DNA from: Rhizobacter sp. Root1221
GTDB lineage: Bacteria; Pseudomonadota; Gammaproteobacteria; Burkholderiales; Burkholderiaceae_C
Direction: 5' to 3'
Assembly: GCF_001425785.1 (NCBI RefSeq)
Contig: NZ_LMDI01000001.1
Coordinates: 439,751-503,750, forward strand
Length of the DNA stretch: 64,000 nt
The position numbers were made by a program, and so were the translations under genes. Below, in pieces: positions 7,530-16,784 of the stretch (position 1 is the stretch's first letter; every line of letters starts with the position of its first letter). The notes under the pieces are model-generated. The model saw only the letters and a program-made list of their open reading frames with translations. It did no database searches and was not told where the DNA came from.

Positions 7530-10239
7530 ACCAGCCTCCGTAGTATTCGTTGTAGGTGGGGTTCGTGGGGCCCGAGACACGTTCGCCGTTGCCGAAGATC
7601 TGCCCGATCTTGTCGCGGGCGCCCGCGACGTTCCCGTCCTTCAAGGCCTGGTCGTAGGCAGCGTTGTAGCTCGGGTGGTTCGCCGGGTTGCCGGCAATGC
7701 CGATGTCGGGGCCGCCATTCTTCACGATCTCGCGCTGCACCTCGATGTTCTTCATCGTGGCCGCACCTTCGTCGCCCAGGGTGCCCTTGAGGTAGGCCGC
7801 CTTGCTGGAGCGGTCGTCGACGAACGGGTACTTCGCGTGGCCCACTTCGTGCGCGAGCACCTGCGTGGCCTGCTGGGGATCGGACTTGAGCGCGCTGTCG
7901 ATCGTGATGACCTTCTTGCTGCGGTCGGCGTGGGAGCCACCGCCTGCCGGGCCGTCCTTGACCACCCAGCCATCCTTCTTGAGTTCGGCCAGGTCCTTCT
8001 GCAGGGTGGGCGACTTGGCCGCGATGTCGTCCACGTCGGGGCCGAGGCCCGTGGTTTCCTTGGCGGCCGGCGCACCCGCCGCCAACGCGGAAGAGGGCGC
8101 GGCCGGGCAGTTGATCTTCACCATCGGCGCGTTGATCTTGATCTCGCCCGGGGTCATCGTGATGGTGCTCGCGCCCACGGCCAGCACGAGTTTCGTGCTG
8201 CCTTCGATGAACACTTCCTTGCCGTTGGCGGTGATCTTGTCGGCGCCGGTGAGCGACATGGTCTTGCCGGCCTTGACCGTGACGTTGTCGCCAGCCGAGA
8301 TGCCGCGGCTCTTGCCCACTTGCTCGTTGTAGACACCGCCCACCACGAAATTGGCGAGCCCCCCCACGTTGACGCTGTACCCGGCCCCCACGTTGACCAT
8401 GTAGCCCAGCCCCACGTTGGCCACCTTGGCGAGGCCGACGTTCTGGATGTTGGCCATGCCCACCGTCTCGGTCAGGTTCTTCCCGATCTTGATGGCCTGG
8501 TTCTTTCCGATCGTCTGCTTGTGGTTGGCCCCGATGGTTTCGGTGTGGTTGCTGCCGATCTGCTCGGTGTGGTTGACGTCGATGTTGTTGAAGCGGTCGT
8601 GCTTGACCTGCACCATCTCGTCGTGGTCGATCACCTTGTTGCGATCGTGGCCCACCCAGTGGCTCTCGTCGTTCTCGACCTCGATGCGCTGGTTCTTCTC
8701 GGCGTGCAGCCACACCTCTTCGCTGCCCTTCTTGTCCTCGAAGCGCAGCGCGTTGGCGTTGTCGTAGCCGCCGCCCTGGCTCGAGCGGCTCAGGATGCCG
8801 GTCTGCGTCTGGTGCGCGGGCAGTTCCCACGGCGGCATGTTGGCGGCGTTGTAGACGCGGCCGGTGATGAGCGGCCGGTCGGGGTTGCCGTCGAGGAACT
8901 GGACGAGCACTTCCTGCCCGATGCGCGGCACCGCGATGAACCCGAAGTTGCTGCCGGCCCACGTGCTGGCCACGCGCACCCAGGCCGACGACTTCTCGTC
9001 GTACTTGCCTTCGCGGTCCCAGTGGAACTGCACGCGCACGCGGCCGAACTCGTCGCTGTGGATCTCGGCCCCCTTGGGGCCCACCACGATGGCCGTCTGC
9101 AGCCCGTAGATGCGCGGCTCGATGCTGTTGAACCCGCGCGCCGGCCGCCACGGGATCTTCTTGCGCAGGCACGTGATGCGGTTGTGGTAGTGGGCCGCGA
9201 GTGCCACGCCCGCGCTGTAGTTGTTCGCCGCGGTGTGTTGCACGTCGATCACGAGGAACTCGTGGTCGGTGGCGTTGCTGCCCAGCACCTCCTGGTCAAA
9301 GTGGCCGCCGAGGCGGAACCAGCGGCCCGGCAGCAGGCCCCGGAAATTGCCGATGGCCGAGAAGTGCTTGCCCGCGGCCTCGATCTCTTCCATGCGCAAC
9401 CGCACGAAGGCCTGGCCCGCGTCGCGGGTGGGGAAACCGTAGGCCCCGGTGTACTCGTACACCTCCAGCTCGGGCACCTGGCCCTGCTGGTTCTGCGTGG
9501 GGGTGTCGCTCGACTGCGGCCGGGGGTTCTTGAAGTCGAAACTGGTTGCCGCGACCGACGTGGACGACAGGCGCCGCACCGGCGTGACCTGGTTGAAGCC
9601 GTGGTCCTCGGCCAGCGTGGCCTCGTCGTGGAAGGGAATGTCGGGGCCCGGTGCGTCCAGCGGGTTCGACAGCGTGGAGTCGCCGCTCAGCACCAGCGTG
9701 TGGCCATCGCGGCGGTGCTCGTACCAGTAATGCCAGCCGAGGGCTTCCCAGCGGCGGTGCAGGTAGTTGTAGTCGCTTTCGTCGAACTGCACCGCGTCCG
9801 TCATCACTGGGTCGGTGCCGAGGGCCATGGACCGCCAGTCGGTGGTTTCGTAGTCACCGAAGATCTGGGTGGTCTGCTCCTCCACGGTGGCCCCGTGGAA
9901 GATGTAGTTGTCCTTGCGCAGGCGCAGGAATGCGAGCCAAGGCAGCAGCACCATGTCGTACTGCGCGAGCCCACCCTCGATGGCGACGAAACGGAACTCG
10001 AACACGTAGCCGCTGAACCAGCGCGGCTCGCCTTGTTCGCGGGTCAGCTCGATGGTCACGAGCTTGCCCAGCACCGACTTCAGCGGGATGCGCGGGTCGT
10101 TCGACAGCACCTCGACCGTGAACTGGAAGTCCGCCGACAGGCGCTCCAGCGCGTCGAGGCGGTTCGCCACCATGGGCGCCCCGGGCCCATCGTTCTTCGG
10201 GAAATGCAGGCGCACCAGTTGGTGGTGCTGGCGACTCAT
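7501..10239 (-). CDS. vgrG: Evolved VgrG: T6SS spike with C-terminal HExxH metallopeptidase domain
   Basis: About 912 residues from ATG 10239; an in-frame TTG at 10284 would add 15 residues that also look VgrG-like, and neither start has a clear ribosome site. Order: gp27-like base (to about 400, including ESDYNYLHRRWEALGWHYWYEH), gp5 OB-fold (RVRVQFHWDREGKYDEKSS, GQEVLVQFLDGNPDRPLITG), then a long beta-helix of short NHTETIG-like repeats. The usual spike is followed by about 200 extra residues with LAHEVGHAK, a zincin HExxH (His797, Glu798, His801), and a downstream DEGAATMKNIEVQRE. This makes it a specialised VgrG whose tip domain is probably a protease effector, comparable in layout to P. 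aeruginosa VgrG2b. Substrate unknown. Confidence 0.9.
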   Translation of the reverse strand: MSRQHHQLVRLHFPKNDGPGAPMVANRLDALERLSADFQFTVEVLSNDPRIPLKSVLGKLVTIELTREQGEPRWFSGYVFEFRFVAIEGGLAQYDMVLLPWLAFLRLRKDNYIFHGATVEEQTTQIFGDYETTDWRSMALGTDPVMTDAVQFDESDYNYLHRRWEALGWHYWYEHRRDGHTLVLSGDSTLSNPLDAPGPDIPFHDEATLAEDHGFNQVTPVRRLSSTSVAATSFDFKNPRPQSSDTPTQNQQGQVPELEVYEYTGAYGFPTRDAGQAFVRLRMEEIEAAGKHFSAIGNFRGLLPGRWFRLGGHFDQEVLGSNATDHEFLVIDVQHTAANNYSAGVALAAHYHNRITCLRKKIPWRPARGFNSIEPRIYGLQTAIVVGPKGAEIHSDEFGRVRVQFHWDREGKYDEKSSAWVRVASTWAGSNFGFIAVPRIGQEVLVQFLDGNPDRPLITGRVYNAANMPPWELPAHQTQTGILSRSSQGGGYDNANALRFEDKKGSEEVWLHAEKNQRIEVENDESHWVGHDRNKVIDHDEMVQVKHDRFNNIDVNHTEQIGSNHTETIGANHKQTIGKNQAIKIGKNLTETVGMANIQNVGLAKVANVGLGYMVNVGAGYSVNVGGLANFVVGGVYNEQVGKSRGISAGDNVTVKAGKTMSLTGADKITANGKEVFIEGSTKLVLAVGASTITMTPGEIKINAPMVKINCPAAPSSALAAGAPAAKETTGLGPDVDDIAAKSPTLQKDLAELKKDGWVVKDGPAGGGSHADRSKKVITIDSALKSDPQQATQVLAHEVGHAKYPFVDDRSSKAAYLKGTLGDEGAATMKNIEVQREIVKNGGPDIGIAGNPANHPSYNAAYDQALKDGNVAGARDKIGQIFGNGERVSGPTNPTYNEYYGGWYDSVYGAKP

Positions 10240-10357
10240 CAGAGCCTGCAGTTGCTTGGCGCCTTCGATCAGATTGAGGGACAAGGCCGGACCGGTAGGG
10301 TGGACGATGCCGCGTATTAGACGCGGCGCAGCCGCATTCCCGACACGACGAAAGTAA

Positions 10358-10714
10358 CTAGGGCTTGCGCACGATCCGGGCCACCACCGCCCGAACGTCC
10401 TCGTCGGCCAGCCCCGGGCCGCCGGCGCCGTCGGCTTGCGTGCGCACCAGGCGCACGAGGGTTTCACGGTGGGGGGTGAGGGGGCCGAAGAAGAGGGGAT
10501 CGCCGCGGGATGCGATCAGCACCGTGGGGAAGTTTTCCACTTCGAGGGGGTCGACCAAGTCGGACTCGTCCTCGATGTCGATCCACACGAAACGGGCGTC
10601 GGGGAAGGCGGCGGCCACCGAATCGAACGTGGCGCGGTACTCGCGGCAGCTGCCGCACCAGGCGGCACAGAGGCAGGCCACCAGCAGGGGCTCGGAACGG
10701 TCGGTCGTGTGCAT
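10358..10714 (-). CDS. Thioredoxin-like protein
   Basis: 118 residues with a thioredoxin fold and the redox motif AAWCGSC near residue 18. Cis-Pro is in the segment VENFPTVLIA, followed by the beta-strand pair GDPLFFGPLTPH. No signal peptide, so it is probably cytoplasmic. The GS dipeptide between the active cysteines differs from classical WCGPC, which usually shifts redox potential and partner choice. It lies just upstream of the T6SS cassette on the same strand, 118 bp before the VgrG ATG. No functional link to T6SS is evident, and it is more likely an independent redox gene. Confidence 0.85.
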   Translation of the reverse strand: MHTTDRSEPLLVACLCAAWCGSCREYRATFDSVAAAFPDARFVWIDIEDESDLVDPLEVENFPTVLIASRGDPLFFGPLTPHRETLVRLVRTQADGAGGPGLADEDVRAVVARIVRKP

Positions 10715-10839
10715 GGGTCCGGATCATCCCAAACAAATGACCGGGTTGCTGCCGGGGGTGGGAATTCCTGAGCGGGTCTGCGGTTCCCTGAACCATGGTT
10801 CAGTTCAGTCGGCAGCAACAAGCGCCAACCGTGGCCCGT

Positions 10840-13824
10840 TCATGCGCGTTGGCCGCGTTCATTCAGGGTGAAGTGGAAGGTGGCTCCCTCGGCCGCCTTG
10901 GCTTCTGCCCAGACGCGTCCGTCATGGCGCCGGATGATTCGTTCGACCGTGGCCAGGCCTATCCCGGTCCCCTCGAACTCAGTCGACCCATGCAGCCGCT
11001 GAAACACGCCGAAGAGTTTCGAGGCAGAGGTCATGTCGAATCCGGCACCGTTGTCCCGGACGAAGAAGATGGATCGCCCACCTTCACGGCTGGCGCCGAA
11101 CTCGATGCACGCCTTCGTCGTGTTCCTGGAGAACTTCCAGGCGTTGCCGAGCAGGTTCTCGAGCACCACGCCGAGTAGCCGGCTGTCTCCGGAGCCCGTC
11201 AAATCCTTGGCAATGAGGAACTCGACATCGCGGTCGGGCTGGGAGGCCCTGAGCCGTTCCGCGGTCGCGCGTGCAAGTTTGCTCAAATCGACCGGCTCGC
11301 GCCGAACATCGCCCTGGTTGACACGGGCCAGCGAGAGCAAGCCCTCGATGAGTTGCGCCATGTGCTGGGCGGCTTCGCGCACCCGCCCAAGGTAATGGCG
11401 CCCCTCGGCGTCAAGCTTGTCGGCATAGTCCTCCAGCAGCACGTGGCTGTAGCCGTCGATCCCGCGCAGCGGTGCGCGCAGATCGTGCGCCACCGAATAG
11501 CTGAACGCCTCCAGTTCACGATTCGCGGCCTCGGCGGCATCCTTCGCGCGGGCCAGGGCCACTTCTGCGCGCTTGGTTCCGCTGATGTCCCGGGCCACCT
11601 TCGACGCGCCAATGACATTGCCTCGCGAATCGTGGATTGGAGAAATGGTGACGGAGGCATGAATGTCTTGCCCGTCCTTGCACCGCCGCAATGTCTCGAA
11701 GGAGTCCACGCGCTCGCCGTTCTTCAGCCGCTCGACAATCGCCGGTTCCTCTGCCTGTCGGCCGGGAGGCAACAGCAGCGAGATGTGCTTGCCCAGCACT
11801 TCCTCGGCCGCATAGCCAAAGACACGTTCGGCGCCCTTGTTCCAGCTCCTGATGATGCCGTCCAGGGTCTTCCCGATGATCGCGTCGTCGGAGGAATCGA
11901 CAATGGCCGCCAACTGTGCTCTCAGCTCGTCGGCGCGCTTGCGGTCCGTCACATCGCGAATGGTGCTCGACACGAGCACCCCCTCCTCGGTGTCGAGCGG
12001 GCTCAAGCTGATCTCGACCGGAAACTCGGTGCCATTTCGCCTCCGCCCGTGAAGTTCCAGGCGCGAGCCCATGTTGCGGGCTTTCGGATCGGAAAAGTAG
12101 CCGGCTCGATGCCCCGGATGTCCTTCGCGAAGGCGCTCCGGCATCAGGATCTCGACCGGTTTTCCAAGGAGTTCCGCCCGGCGGTATTCGAAGAGCTTTT
12201 CGGTCTGCGAGTTCACCAGCACGATGCGACCGCTCCGGTCCACGATGACCATCGCGTCGGGCGCCGACTCGAGGAGGCCTCGGAACTTTTCCTCGGCCTT
12301 CTTGCGCTGGGTGATGTCGCGGATTGCGCTCGAAGCGAGGGTGCCTTCCTCCGTCTCCAGTGGGCTCAGGCTGATCTCGATCGGGAACTCGGAGCCATTT
12401 TTCCTCAGCCCGTACAGCTCGATCCCCGAACCCATGGAGCGAACTCTCGGATCCGCGAAGAAGCCGGCCCGGTGTGTCGGGTGTTGTTGGCGAAAGCGCT
12501 CCGGTACCAGCAGCTCCACCCATTGGCCCACCAACTCTTCCCGGCCATAGCCGAAGAGCTTCTCGGTCTGTGCGTTGACCAGCACGATCCGTCCCCCTCT
12601 GTTCACGATCACCATCGCGTCGGGGGCGGACTCGAGGAGTCCGCGGAATTTCTCTTCGGCCTTCTTCCGCTCGGTGATGTCACGGATCGCGGCAGAAACG
12701 AGCGTGCCTTCCTCGGTTTCAAGGGGGCTCAAACTGATCTCGATCGGGAATTCCGTCCCGTCCTGGCGCAGCCCGTAGAGCTCGAGCCCCGAGCCCATCG
12801 AACGCACCTTGGGTGAAGCGAAGAACTCCGCTCGATGCATCGGGTGCTTGCTGCGAAACCGCTCGGGCACGAGCACTTCGACCAGTTGCCCGAGAAGCGC
12901 CTGGCGCGGATGGCCGAACAGCTTCTCCGTCTGGGCATTGGTGAGCACGATGTTGCCGTACCGGTTCACGATCACGATCGCATCTGGAGCCGCTTCCAGC
13001 AGTCCACGAAACTTGTCCTCGGCCCGCTTTCGTTCCGTGATGTCGCGGATGGCGCTCGACACCAGGGTGCCTTCCTCGGTTTCGAGGGGGCTCAGGCTGA
13101 TCTCGATCGGGAACTCCGTGCCGTCCTTGCGCATCCCGTAGAGTTCGAGACCCGAGCCCATCGAGCGGACCTTCGGATCTGCGAAGTAGCCTCCGCGCTG
13201 AGCCGGATGGCCGCCTCGAAAGCGCTGCGGCACGAGAATCTCGACCTGCTGTCCCACGAGCTCGGCGCGTGGATAGCCGAAAAGCTTCTCTGTCTGCGAA
13301 TTGACCAGCACGATCTCGCCAGTGCGATCGACGATCACCACCGCGTCGGGGGCCGCCTCCAGGAAGCCGCGGAACTTCGCTTCGCTCCTCTTGCGGTCGG
13401 TCACATCGCGGATCGCGGCTGTCACGAACACGCCCTGCGCCGTTTCGACAGGGCCGAGGCTGATCTCGACAGGGAACTCGGTGCCGTCCTTTCGCACGGC
13501 GCAGAGATCGACACCTGCACCCATGGGCCGCGCCCTTGGTTGGGCGAAGTATCCGCTTCGATGCCCGGGATGCCTGCTGCGGTAGCGTTCCGGGATCAAG
13601 ACTTCCACGGGCTGGCCAATGAGCTCGCCGCGTGGGTATCCGAACAGCACCTCCGCCTGTCCGTTGACCAGCTCGATGCGACCGTCCTGCCCCATGACCA
13701 CCATGGCGTCCGGAGCGGCCTCGAGGAAACTTGGAAAGTTGATTTCGACGACCGGCTGCACGGACGCCGGTGTGCTCGGCGCCTTGGTGTCCTGGCCGGC
13801 ACTGACGTCCTTCGTCTTGAACAT
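10840..13824 (-). CDS. Sensor histidine kinase with six PAS domains
   Basis: 994 residues, no membrane segments, so a cytoplasmic sensor. Five PAS/PAC units follow each other at an exact 121-residue period, each opening F-R-G-L/F-L-E-A/S-A-P-D-A and closing IRDVTDRK or IRDITERK. A sixth, divergent PAS ([18 protein letters not shown]) precedes the kinase. The HisKA phosphoacceptor is in [18 protein letters not shown]. The ATPase boxes are N ([14 protein letters not shown]), G1 ([10 protein letters not shown]), F ([10 protein letters not shown]) and G2 (GTGIGLATV). This resembles phytochrome-type light or redox kinases without a chromophore domain. No response regulator lies next to it, so the partner is elsewhere. 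No haem, flavin or other ligand motif can be assigned to the PAS units. Confidence 0.93.
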   Translation of the reverse strand: MFKTKDVSAGQDTKAPSTPASVQPVVEINFPSFLEAAPDAMVVMGQDGRIELVNGQAEVLFGYPRGELIGQPVEVLIPERYRSRHPGHRSGYFAQPRARPMGAGVDLCAVRKDGTEFPVEISLGPVETAQGVFVTAAIRDVTDRKRSEAKFRGFLEAAPDAVVIVDRTGEIVLVNSQTEKLFGYPRAELVGQQVEILVPQRFRGGHPAQRGGYFADPKVRSMGSGLELYGMRKDGTEFPIEISLSPLETEEGTLVSSAIRDITERKRAEDKFRGLLEAAPDAIVIVNRYGNIVLTNAQTEKLFGHPRQALLGQLVEVLVPERFRSKHPMHRAEFFASPKVRSMGSGLELYGLRQDGTEFPIEISLSPLETEEGTLVSAAIRDITERKKAEEKFRGLLESAPDAMVIVNRGGRIVLVNAQTEKLFGYGREELVGQWVELLVPERFRQQHPTHRAGFFADPRVRSMGSGIELYGLRKNGSEFPIEISLSPLETEEGTLASSAIRDITQRKKAEEKFRGLLESAPDAMVIVDRSGRIVLVNSQTEKLFEYRRAELLGKPVEILMPERLREGHPGHRAGYFSDPKARNMGSRLELHGRRRNGTEFPVEISLSPLDTEEGVLVSSTIRDVTDRKRADELRAQLAAIVDSSDDAIIGKTLDGIIRSWNKGAERVFGYAAEEVLGKHISLLLPPGRQAEEPAIVERLKNGERVDSFETLRRCKDGQDIHASVTISPIHDSRGNVIGASKVARDISGTKRAEVALARAKDAAEAANRELEAFSYSVAHDLRAPLRGIDGYSHVLLEDYADKLDAEGRHYLGRVREAAQHMAQLIEGLLSLARVNQGDVRREPVDLSKLARATAERLRASQPDRDVEFLIAKDLTGSGDSRLLGVVLENLLGNAWKFSRNTTKACIEFGASREGGRSIFFVRDNGAGFDMTSASKLFGVFQRLHGSTEFEGTGIGLATVERIIRRHDGRVWAEAKAAEGATFHFTLNERGQRA
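11914..13728 (-). repeat. Five tandem 363-bp PAS-coding repeats
   Basis: Inside the histidine kinase gene, five copies of one PAS/PAC module are repeated head-to-tail with a constant 121-codon period and no indels. Copies 2 to 5 are most alike, including long shared stretches around MGSGLELYG and [17 protein letters not shown]. Copy 1 is more diverged ([13 protein letters not shown]). The regular spacing and internal similarity point to recent intragenic duplication, and unequal crossing-over could still change copy number. Confidence 0.85.
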
Positions 13825-13988
13825 GGGCCACCCTCCCTCGAGCGTGTTGGCTGGCGCGTTTCTCTTGCGCGTGCGGGCGCTGTCATGCGTCTGATTGCCT
13901 CATCGCAATATTGAAGCGTACGAGACTTCCGCAACAGCTTGGGCAAGGCCCTACAGCGATATCTCGCGGTGCCGGAATGAGGCGGCGC

Positions 13989-14225
13989 TCAGCGCTGCAT
14001 GCCCCAGCGCCTCACCGTTGCCCGTTCCAGCGTGGCAAACACGAGGTTCTCGACCAGCAGGCCGATCACGATCACCATCGCCAGGCCGGCGAACACGCGG
14101 TCGGTATAGAGCTCGTTGCGGTTCTGGAAGATGTACCAGCCGAGGCCACCCTGGCCGGTGGATGTGGTGCCGAACACCAGCTCCGCCGCGATCAGCGTGC
14201 GCCACGCAAGCTGGGCAGCTATCCA
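13989..14225 (-). pseudogene. C-terminal fragment of an ABC transporter permease (sulfonate/nitrate type)
   Basis: About 78 codons. The translation [14 protein letters not shown], then [20 protein letters not shown] and [13 protein letters not shown] [13 protein letters not shown], ending VRRWGMQR with a normal stop, is the C-terminal third of an SsuC-type inner-membrane permease. Upstream of residue AWRT the reading runs into transposase DNA, and no start codon or N-terminal membrane segments remain. On the same strand 2 kb upstream lies a broken sulfonate-type binding protein, so this is the remaining end of the same transporter operon. The ATPase gene expected between them is absent. Non-functional. 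Confidence 0.8.
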
Positions 14226-14494
14226 CGTCAGAACGGCTTGGCCGTCGCCCTGCGGGAGTTGGGCCGGATCGAGCGCACGCTGTATATCTTGGACTGGCTG
14301 CAAAGTATCGAGCTACGCCGCCGTGTGCATGCGGGGCTCAATAAGGGCGAAGCACGCAATTCCCTGGCAGGGCGGTGTTCTTCAACCGCCTCGGTGAAAT
14401 CAGGGATCGGAGCTTCGAACAGCAGCGATACCGGGCCAGCGGTCTCAACTTGGTGACCGCCGCCATAGTGCTGTGGAACACGGTCTACCTGGAG
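14213..14494 (+). pseudogene. Tn3-family transposase (TnpA) fragment, frameshifted
   Basis: The plus-strand translation gives [20 protein letters not shown], then [20 protein letters not shown] and [11 protein letters not shown]. After a one-base deletion near 14366 it continues in another frame as [20 protein letters not shown] and [20 protein letters not shown]. This is the highly conserved C-terminal catalytic part of Tn3-type TnpA (normally nearly 1000 residues). Its left end abuts the permease fragment and it stops abruptly at 14494, where AT-rich DNA begins. A second fragment of the same reading resumes near 16152. No 38-bp terminal inverted repeat is seen. Confidence 0.85.
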
Positions 14495-14502
14495 CCCGAC
14501 CT

Positions 14503-16035
14503 TTATAGGTTTCCAAAAGCCGGATCGTTTGGTTTCATGGGCGCATCGGTCATTCGAACCAAGGTGTCGATTATTCCAACCATGGTTTTAAAAATTTTTT
14601 CCTGGGTTACTGCAGCGGCTTTGAATTTCTCAGGTTCTGGAAATTTGCCCCCTTGTGAGAGGGGAGCAGCCCAGCGTTGAATTTGACGATTTTCGTAACC
14701 AATACTGAAATAAAAATAGAGCTGGTAAAAAAGCCAGCCTCGATCGTTAGGGTAGCGCTGTGCTAACTGTGACATCTGCCGCTGCGCGTCAATGTATGAG
14801 TCTAATGCCTTCTCATTCAATGCTCTATTATTGTAAAATCTGGCCATTGTTTCGTGACTAGCGACTAAATCCATCTGCCACTCTGTGTTTCTCGGATCCA
14901 TTTGAATTAGGTTGATCCGTATTTTTAATGCTTGGGCATAATGAGCTAACACTTCTCCCTCTAGTTTTTTTCCTGGCCCATTGTTATCGTCTTTAATGGC
15001 AGCGAAATCCATATGTGCCGCTGCCAGGTCGTGTTGCCATTCCATGTTGGCTGGGTCCCTGGCAGCCAAATCTTGGTACAAGCCAAATTCATCGGTTACT
15101 GCGTCGCGGGCGGCTTCCCATTTTCCCCGTATCGCCAAGGCTTCCCCGAGCTTTCCGAAGGTCACTGCCAACTCGCGAACGAAGAGTGGATTTTCCTCGT
15201 TGCGTCTGAAAAGTTTCATTCGTATCGCCAATGCGTCATCGTATTCAGCGGGCAGTGAGCCTGTCATGGAGTTCACTTGGTCTGCAATTGTCTCGTATGC
15301 CATAGCGAGATCGCGTTGAAACTCATCATTGCCCGGCTCTAGCTTTACCAGGCGAAGAAGAATAGTCAGTGCAGGTTGATAGTAAGCTCTGACCTCTTCG
15401 ATCCCCACGTGACCCGGGTTTGTTTTTGTATAGTTCACTGCGAGAGCACGTTGCCATTTATTGTTGTTGGGCTGCAATGCGATGAGGCGTTGGTACAAGA
15501 CACGTGCTCTGCCGTAGTAACGACGGGCGGTATCACGAAACTCCCACAATGTTTTTTCCGAATCTGGTGCGGCAGTTGCTTCGAGGCGTTCCACCTTTCC
15601 CATGAGATCGGTGCGCGGGTGGGACTTCCGGTTGTTACGAGCCAGTTCGAGGGCTGCCCCGTATCCTTCACTGTAGGGGAATTTGTGCCTGGCTCTCAGC
15701 GTTTTAAGGTCCCCCATCCGATCTAGCGCCACGGCTAGAGCATACTGCGCATCAGTACTACCTGGATGCTTTTCTGCGGAGGTATACGCCGAGTTCACCT
15801 CCGCAGTAGTGCGCTCGAGGTCGTTGTTTGTTTGAAAGACTTGATTGTCCCCAAGATTACTGGGGTGAGCGACTGCCAGCGTGCCCGTCATCAGCAAACC
15901 AACTACGACTGTTGTCGTAAAAATACGTTTTTGCCATTTCCCAAAAGCGAAGGCTATGTGACCCCTGGAGAGCCGAAATTGGCCTTTGAGCGCGCCCAAC
16001 AGAGACTGGTGAATCGCTTTTCTCATGAGATTCAT
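14503..16035 (-). CDS. TPR-repeat membrane-anchored protein in an AT-rich insert
   Basis: 510 residues. Start at ATG 16035, chosen for the GGGGAG 7 nt upstream. One N-terminal membrane segment ([19 protein letters not shown]) is followed by a helical-repeat domain with TPR-like units of about 50 residues, recognisable by recurring [39 protein letters not shown] and [20 protein letters not shown]. These belong to the DP-N-WQ-DL type of TPR often found beside signalling or toxin modules. GC content and codon use are clearly lower than in every neighbour, which suggests recent transfer. The gene fills the gap between two pieces of a Tn3 transposase. Function unknown, with the repeat domain presumably a protein-binding scaffold facing the periplasm. 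Confidence 0.8.
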   Translation of the reverse strand: MNLMRKAIHQSLLGALKGQFRLSRGHIAFAFGKWQKRIFTTTVVVGLLMTGTLAVAHPSNLGDNQVFQTNNDLERTTAEVNSAYTSAEKHPGSTDAQYALAVALDRMGDLKTLRARHKFPYSEGYGAALELARNNRKSHPRTDLMGKVERLEATAAPDSEKTLWEFRDTARRYYGRARVLYQRLIALQPNNNKWQRALAVNYTKTNPGHVGIEEVRAYYQPALTILLRLVKLEPGNDEFQRDLAMAYETIADQVNSMTGSLPAEYDDALAIRMKLFRRNEENPLFVRELAVTFGKLGEALAIRGKWEAARDAVTDEFGLYQDLAARDPANMEWQHDLAAAHMDFAAIKDDNNGPGKKLEGEVLAHYAQALKIRINLIQMDPRNTEWQMDLVASHETMARFYNNRALNEKALDSYIDAQRQMSQLAQRYPNDRGWLFYQLYFYFSIGYENRQIQRWAAPLSQGGKFPEPEKFKAAAVTQEKIFKTMVGIIDTLVRMTDAPMKPNDPAFGNL

Positions 16036-16151
16036 ATTGATACTCCCCGGCAGATGATTATCAGACCAATTGCCAAGGTAAGCGGACACATCCTGAGGGA
16101 ATACGCAGGGGCTGGTTGACGGCGGAAAGCCGGCGAATGCCGAGTTGTTTC

Positions 16152-16217
16152 AATACCAGTCTGACCGGCGATTACGTCTGGCGGCGGAGCCGAAAGCTGA
16201 AAGATGGGAAGTTTAGG
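16152..16217 (+). pseudogene. Extreme C-terminal fragment of the Tn3-family TnpA
   Basis: Reads SLTGDYVWRRSRKLKDGKFR and then SL. In intact Tn3-type transposases an INLTGDYVWR-DGKFRPL segment is the last conserved block and lies only some 30 residues after the NTVYLE block, which here ends at 14494. Those few missing codons are replaced by about 1.65 kb carrying the TPR gene. Immediately to the right the sequence becomes the antisense of a sulfonate-binding-protein C-terminus, so the transposon's own right end has been deleted. Confidence 0.75.
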
Positions 16218-16760
16218 TCGCTGGGCATGGCCCCCACGCGGTGCAGGAACTGCGCGAGCGCGAGGGTGTTCTGCGGCGCGATCTTGTACTCGACCTGCGG
16301 GTTCTTGATGATCTTGACCAGCAGGTCGCGGTCGATCTTCGCGTGGTTGACGCGGATGTAGGTGTCGGCGGCCTTCTCGGGGTTGGCCTTCACGAACCGG
16401 GCGGCTTCGTCGAGGGCATCGATGAACGCGCGGTAGGTCTTCGGATTGGTGGTGCGGAACTTGTCGGTGGCGTACAGCCCTGCTTGCCGCGGGTGCGGTC
16501 CCACAGCGTGAGCAACGGGCCCACGCCGGCGCCCGCCACGTCGATCGAACCCGACAGCAGCGCGTCGTTCGCCGCCGCGCCGCCCGAGAGCTTGACGAAC
16601 TCGACCTTGATCTCCTGGCCGAGCTGCTTGCCGTGTTTTTCGATCAGCTTCTGGTCCTGCGCCACATTGAGCAGCAGGTAGACGATGCCGAACTGCTCGG
16701 CAATGCGGAGCTGGCCCTCGGCACGGGCCGGCGTGGCCAGCCTTCCCACCCCGACAACGA
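16218..16760 (-). pseudogene. Broken sulfonate/nitrate-type ABC substrate-binding protein
   Basis: Two pieces of one periplasmic binding protein remain in different frames. The N-terminal piece reads ATPARAEGQLRIAEQFGIVY, then LLLNVAQDQKLIEKHGKQLG and LLSGSIDVAGAGVGPLLTLW. The C-terminal piece reads GLYATDKFRTTNPKTYRAFI and DTYIRVNHAKIDRDLLVKII, ending near HRVGAMPSD. They join around 16485, where roughly 110 codons are missing and the frame changes. No start codon or complete signal peptide is left, and the 3' end is replaced by transposase DNA. It sits just behind metY on the same strand and was probably ssuA or a close relative. Not functional. Confidence 0.82.
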
Positions 16761-16784
16761 AACTTCCCGAATAACGATCTGCGC

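Noticed and set aside
8280..8640. Short regular repeats in vgrG as a CRISPR-like or tandem repeat array
   Set aside because: They encode the NHTETIG-type beta-helix of the VgrG spike in frame and are degenerate at DNA level.
7375..10320. Very long open frame on the plus strand across the VgrG region
   Set aside because: It is the exact antisense of vgrG. Its translation is His/Val/Gly/Arg-rich without domains, a usual by-product of high-GC codon bias opposite a real gene.
14516..16133. AAAGCCGG at 14516-14523 and 16126-16133 as a target-site duplication of the AT-rich insert
   Set aside because: The repeats are only 8 bp and lie about 20 bp inside the points where transposase homology stops, so chance is a sufficient explanation.
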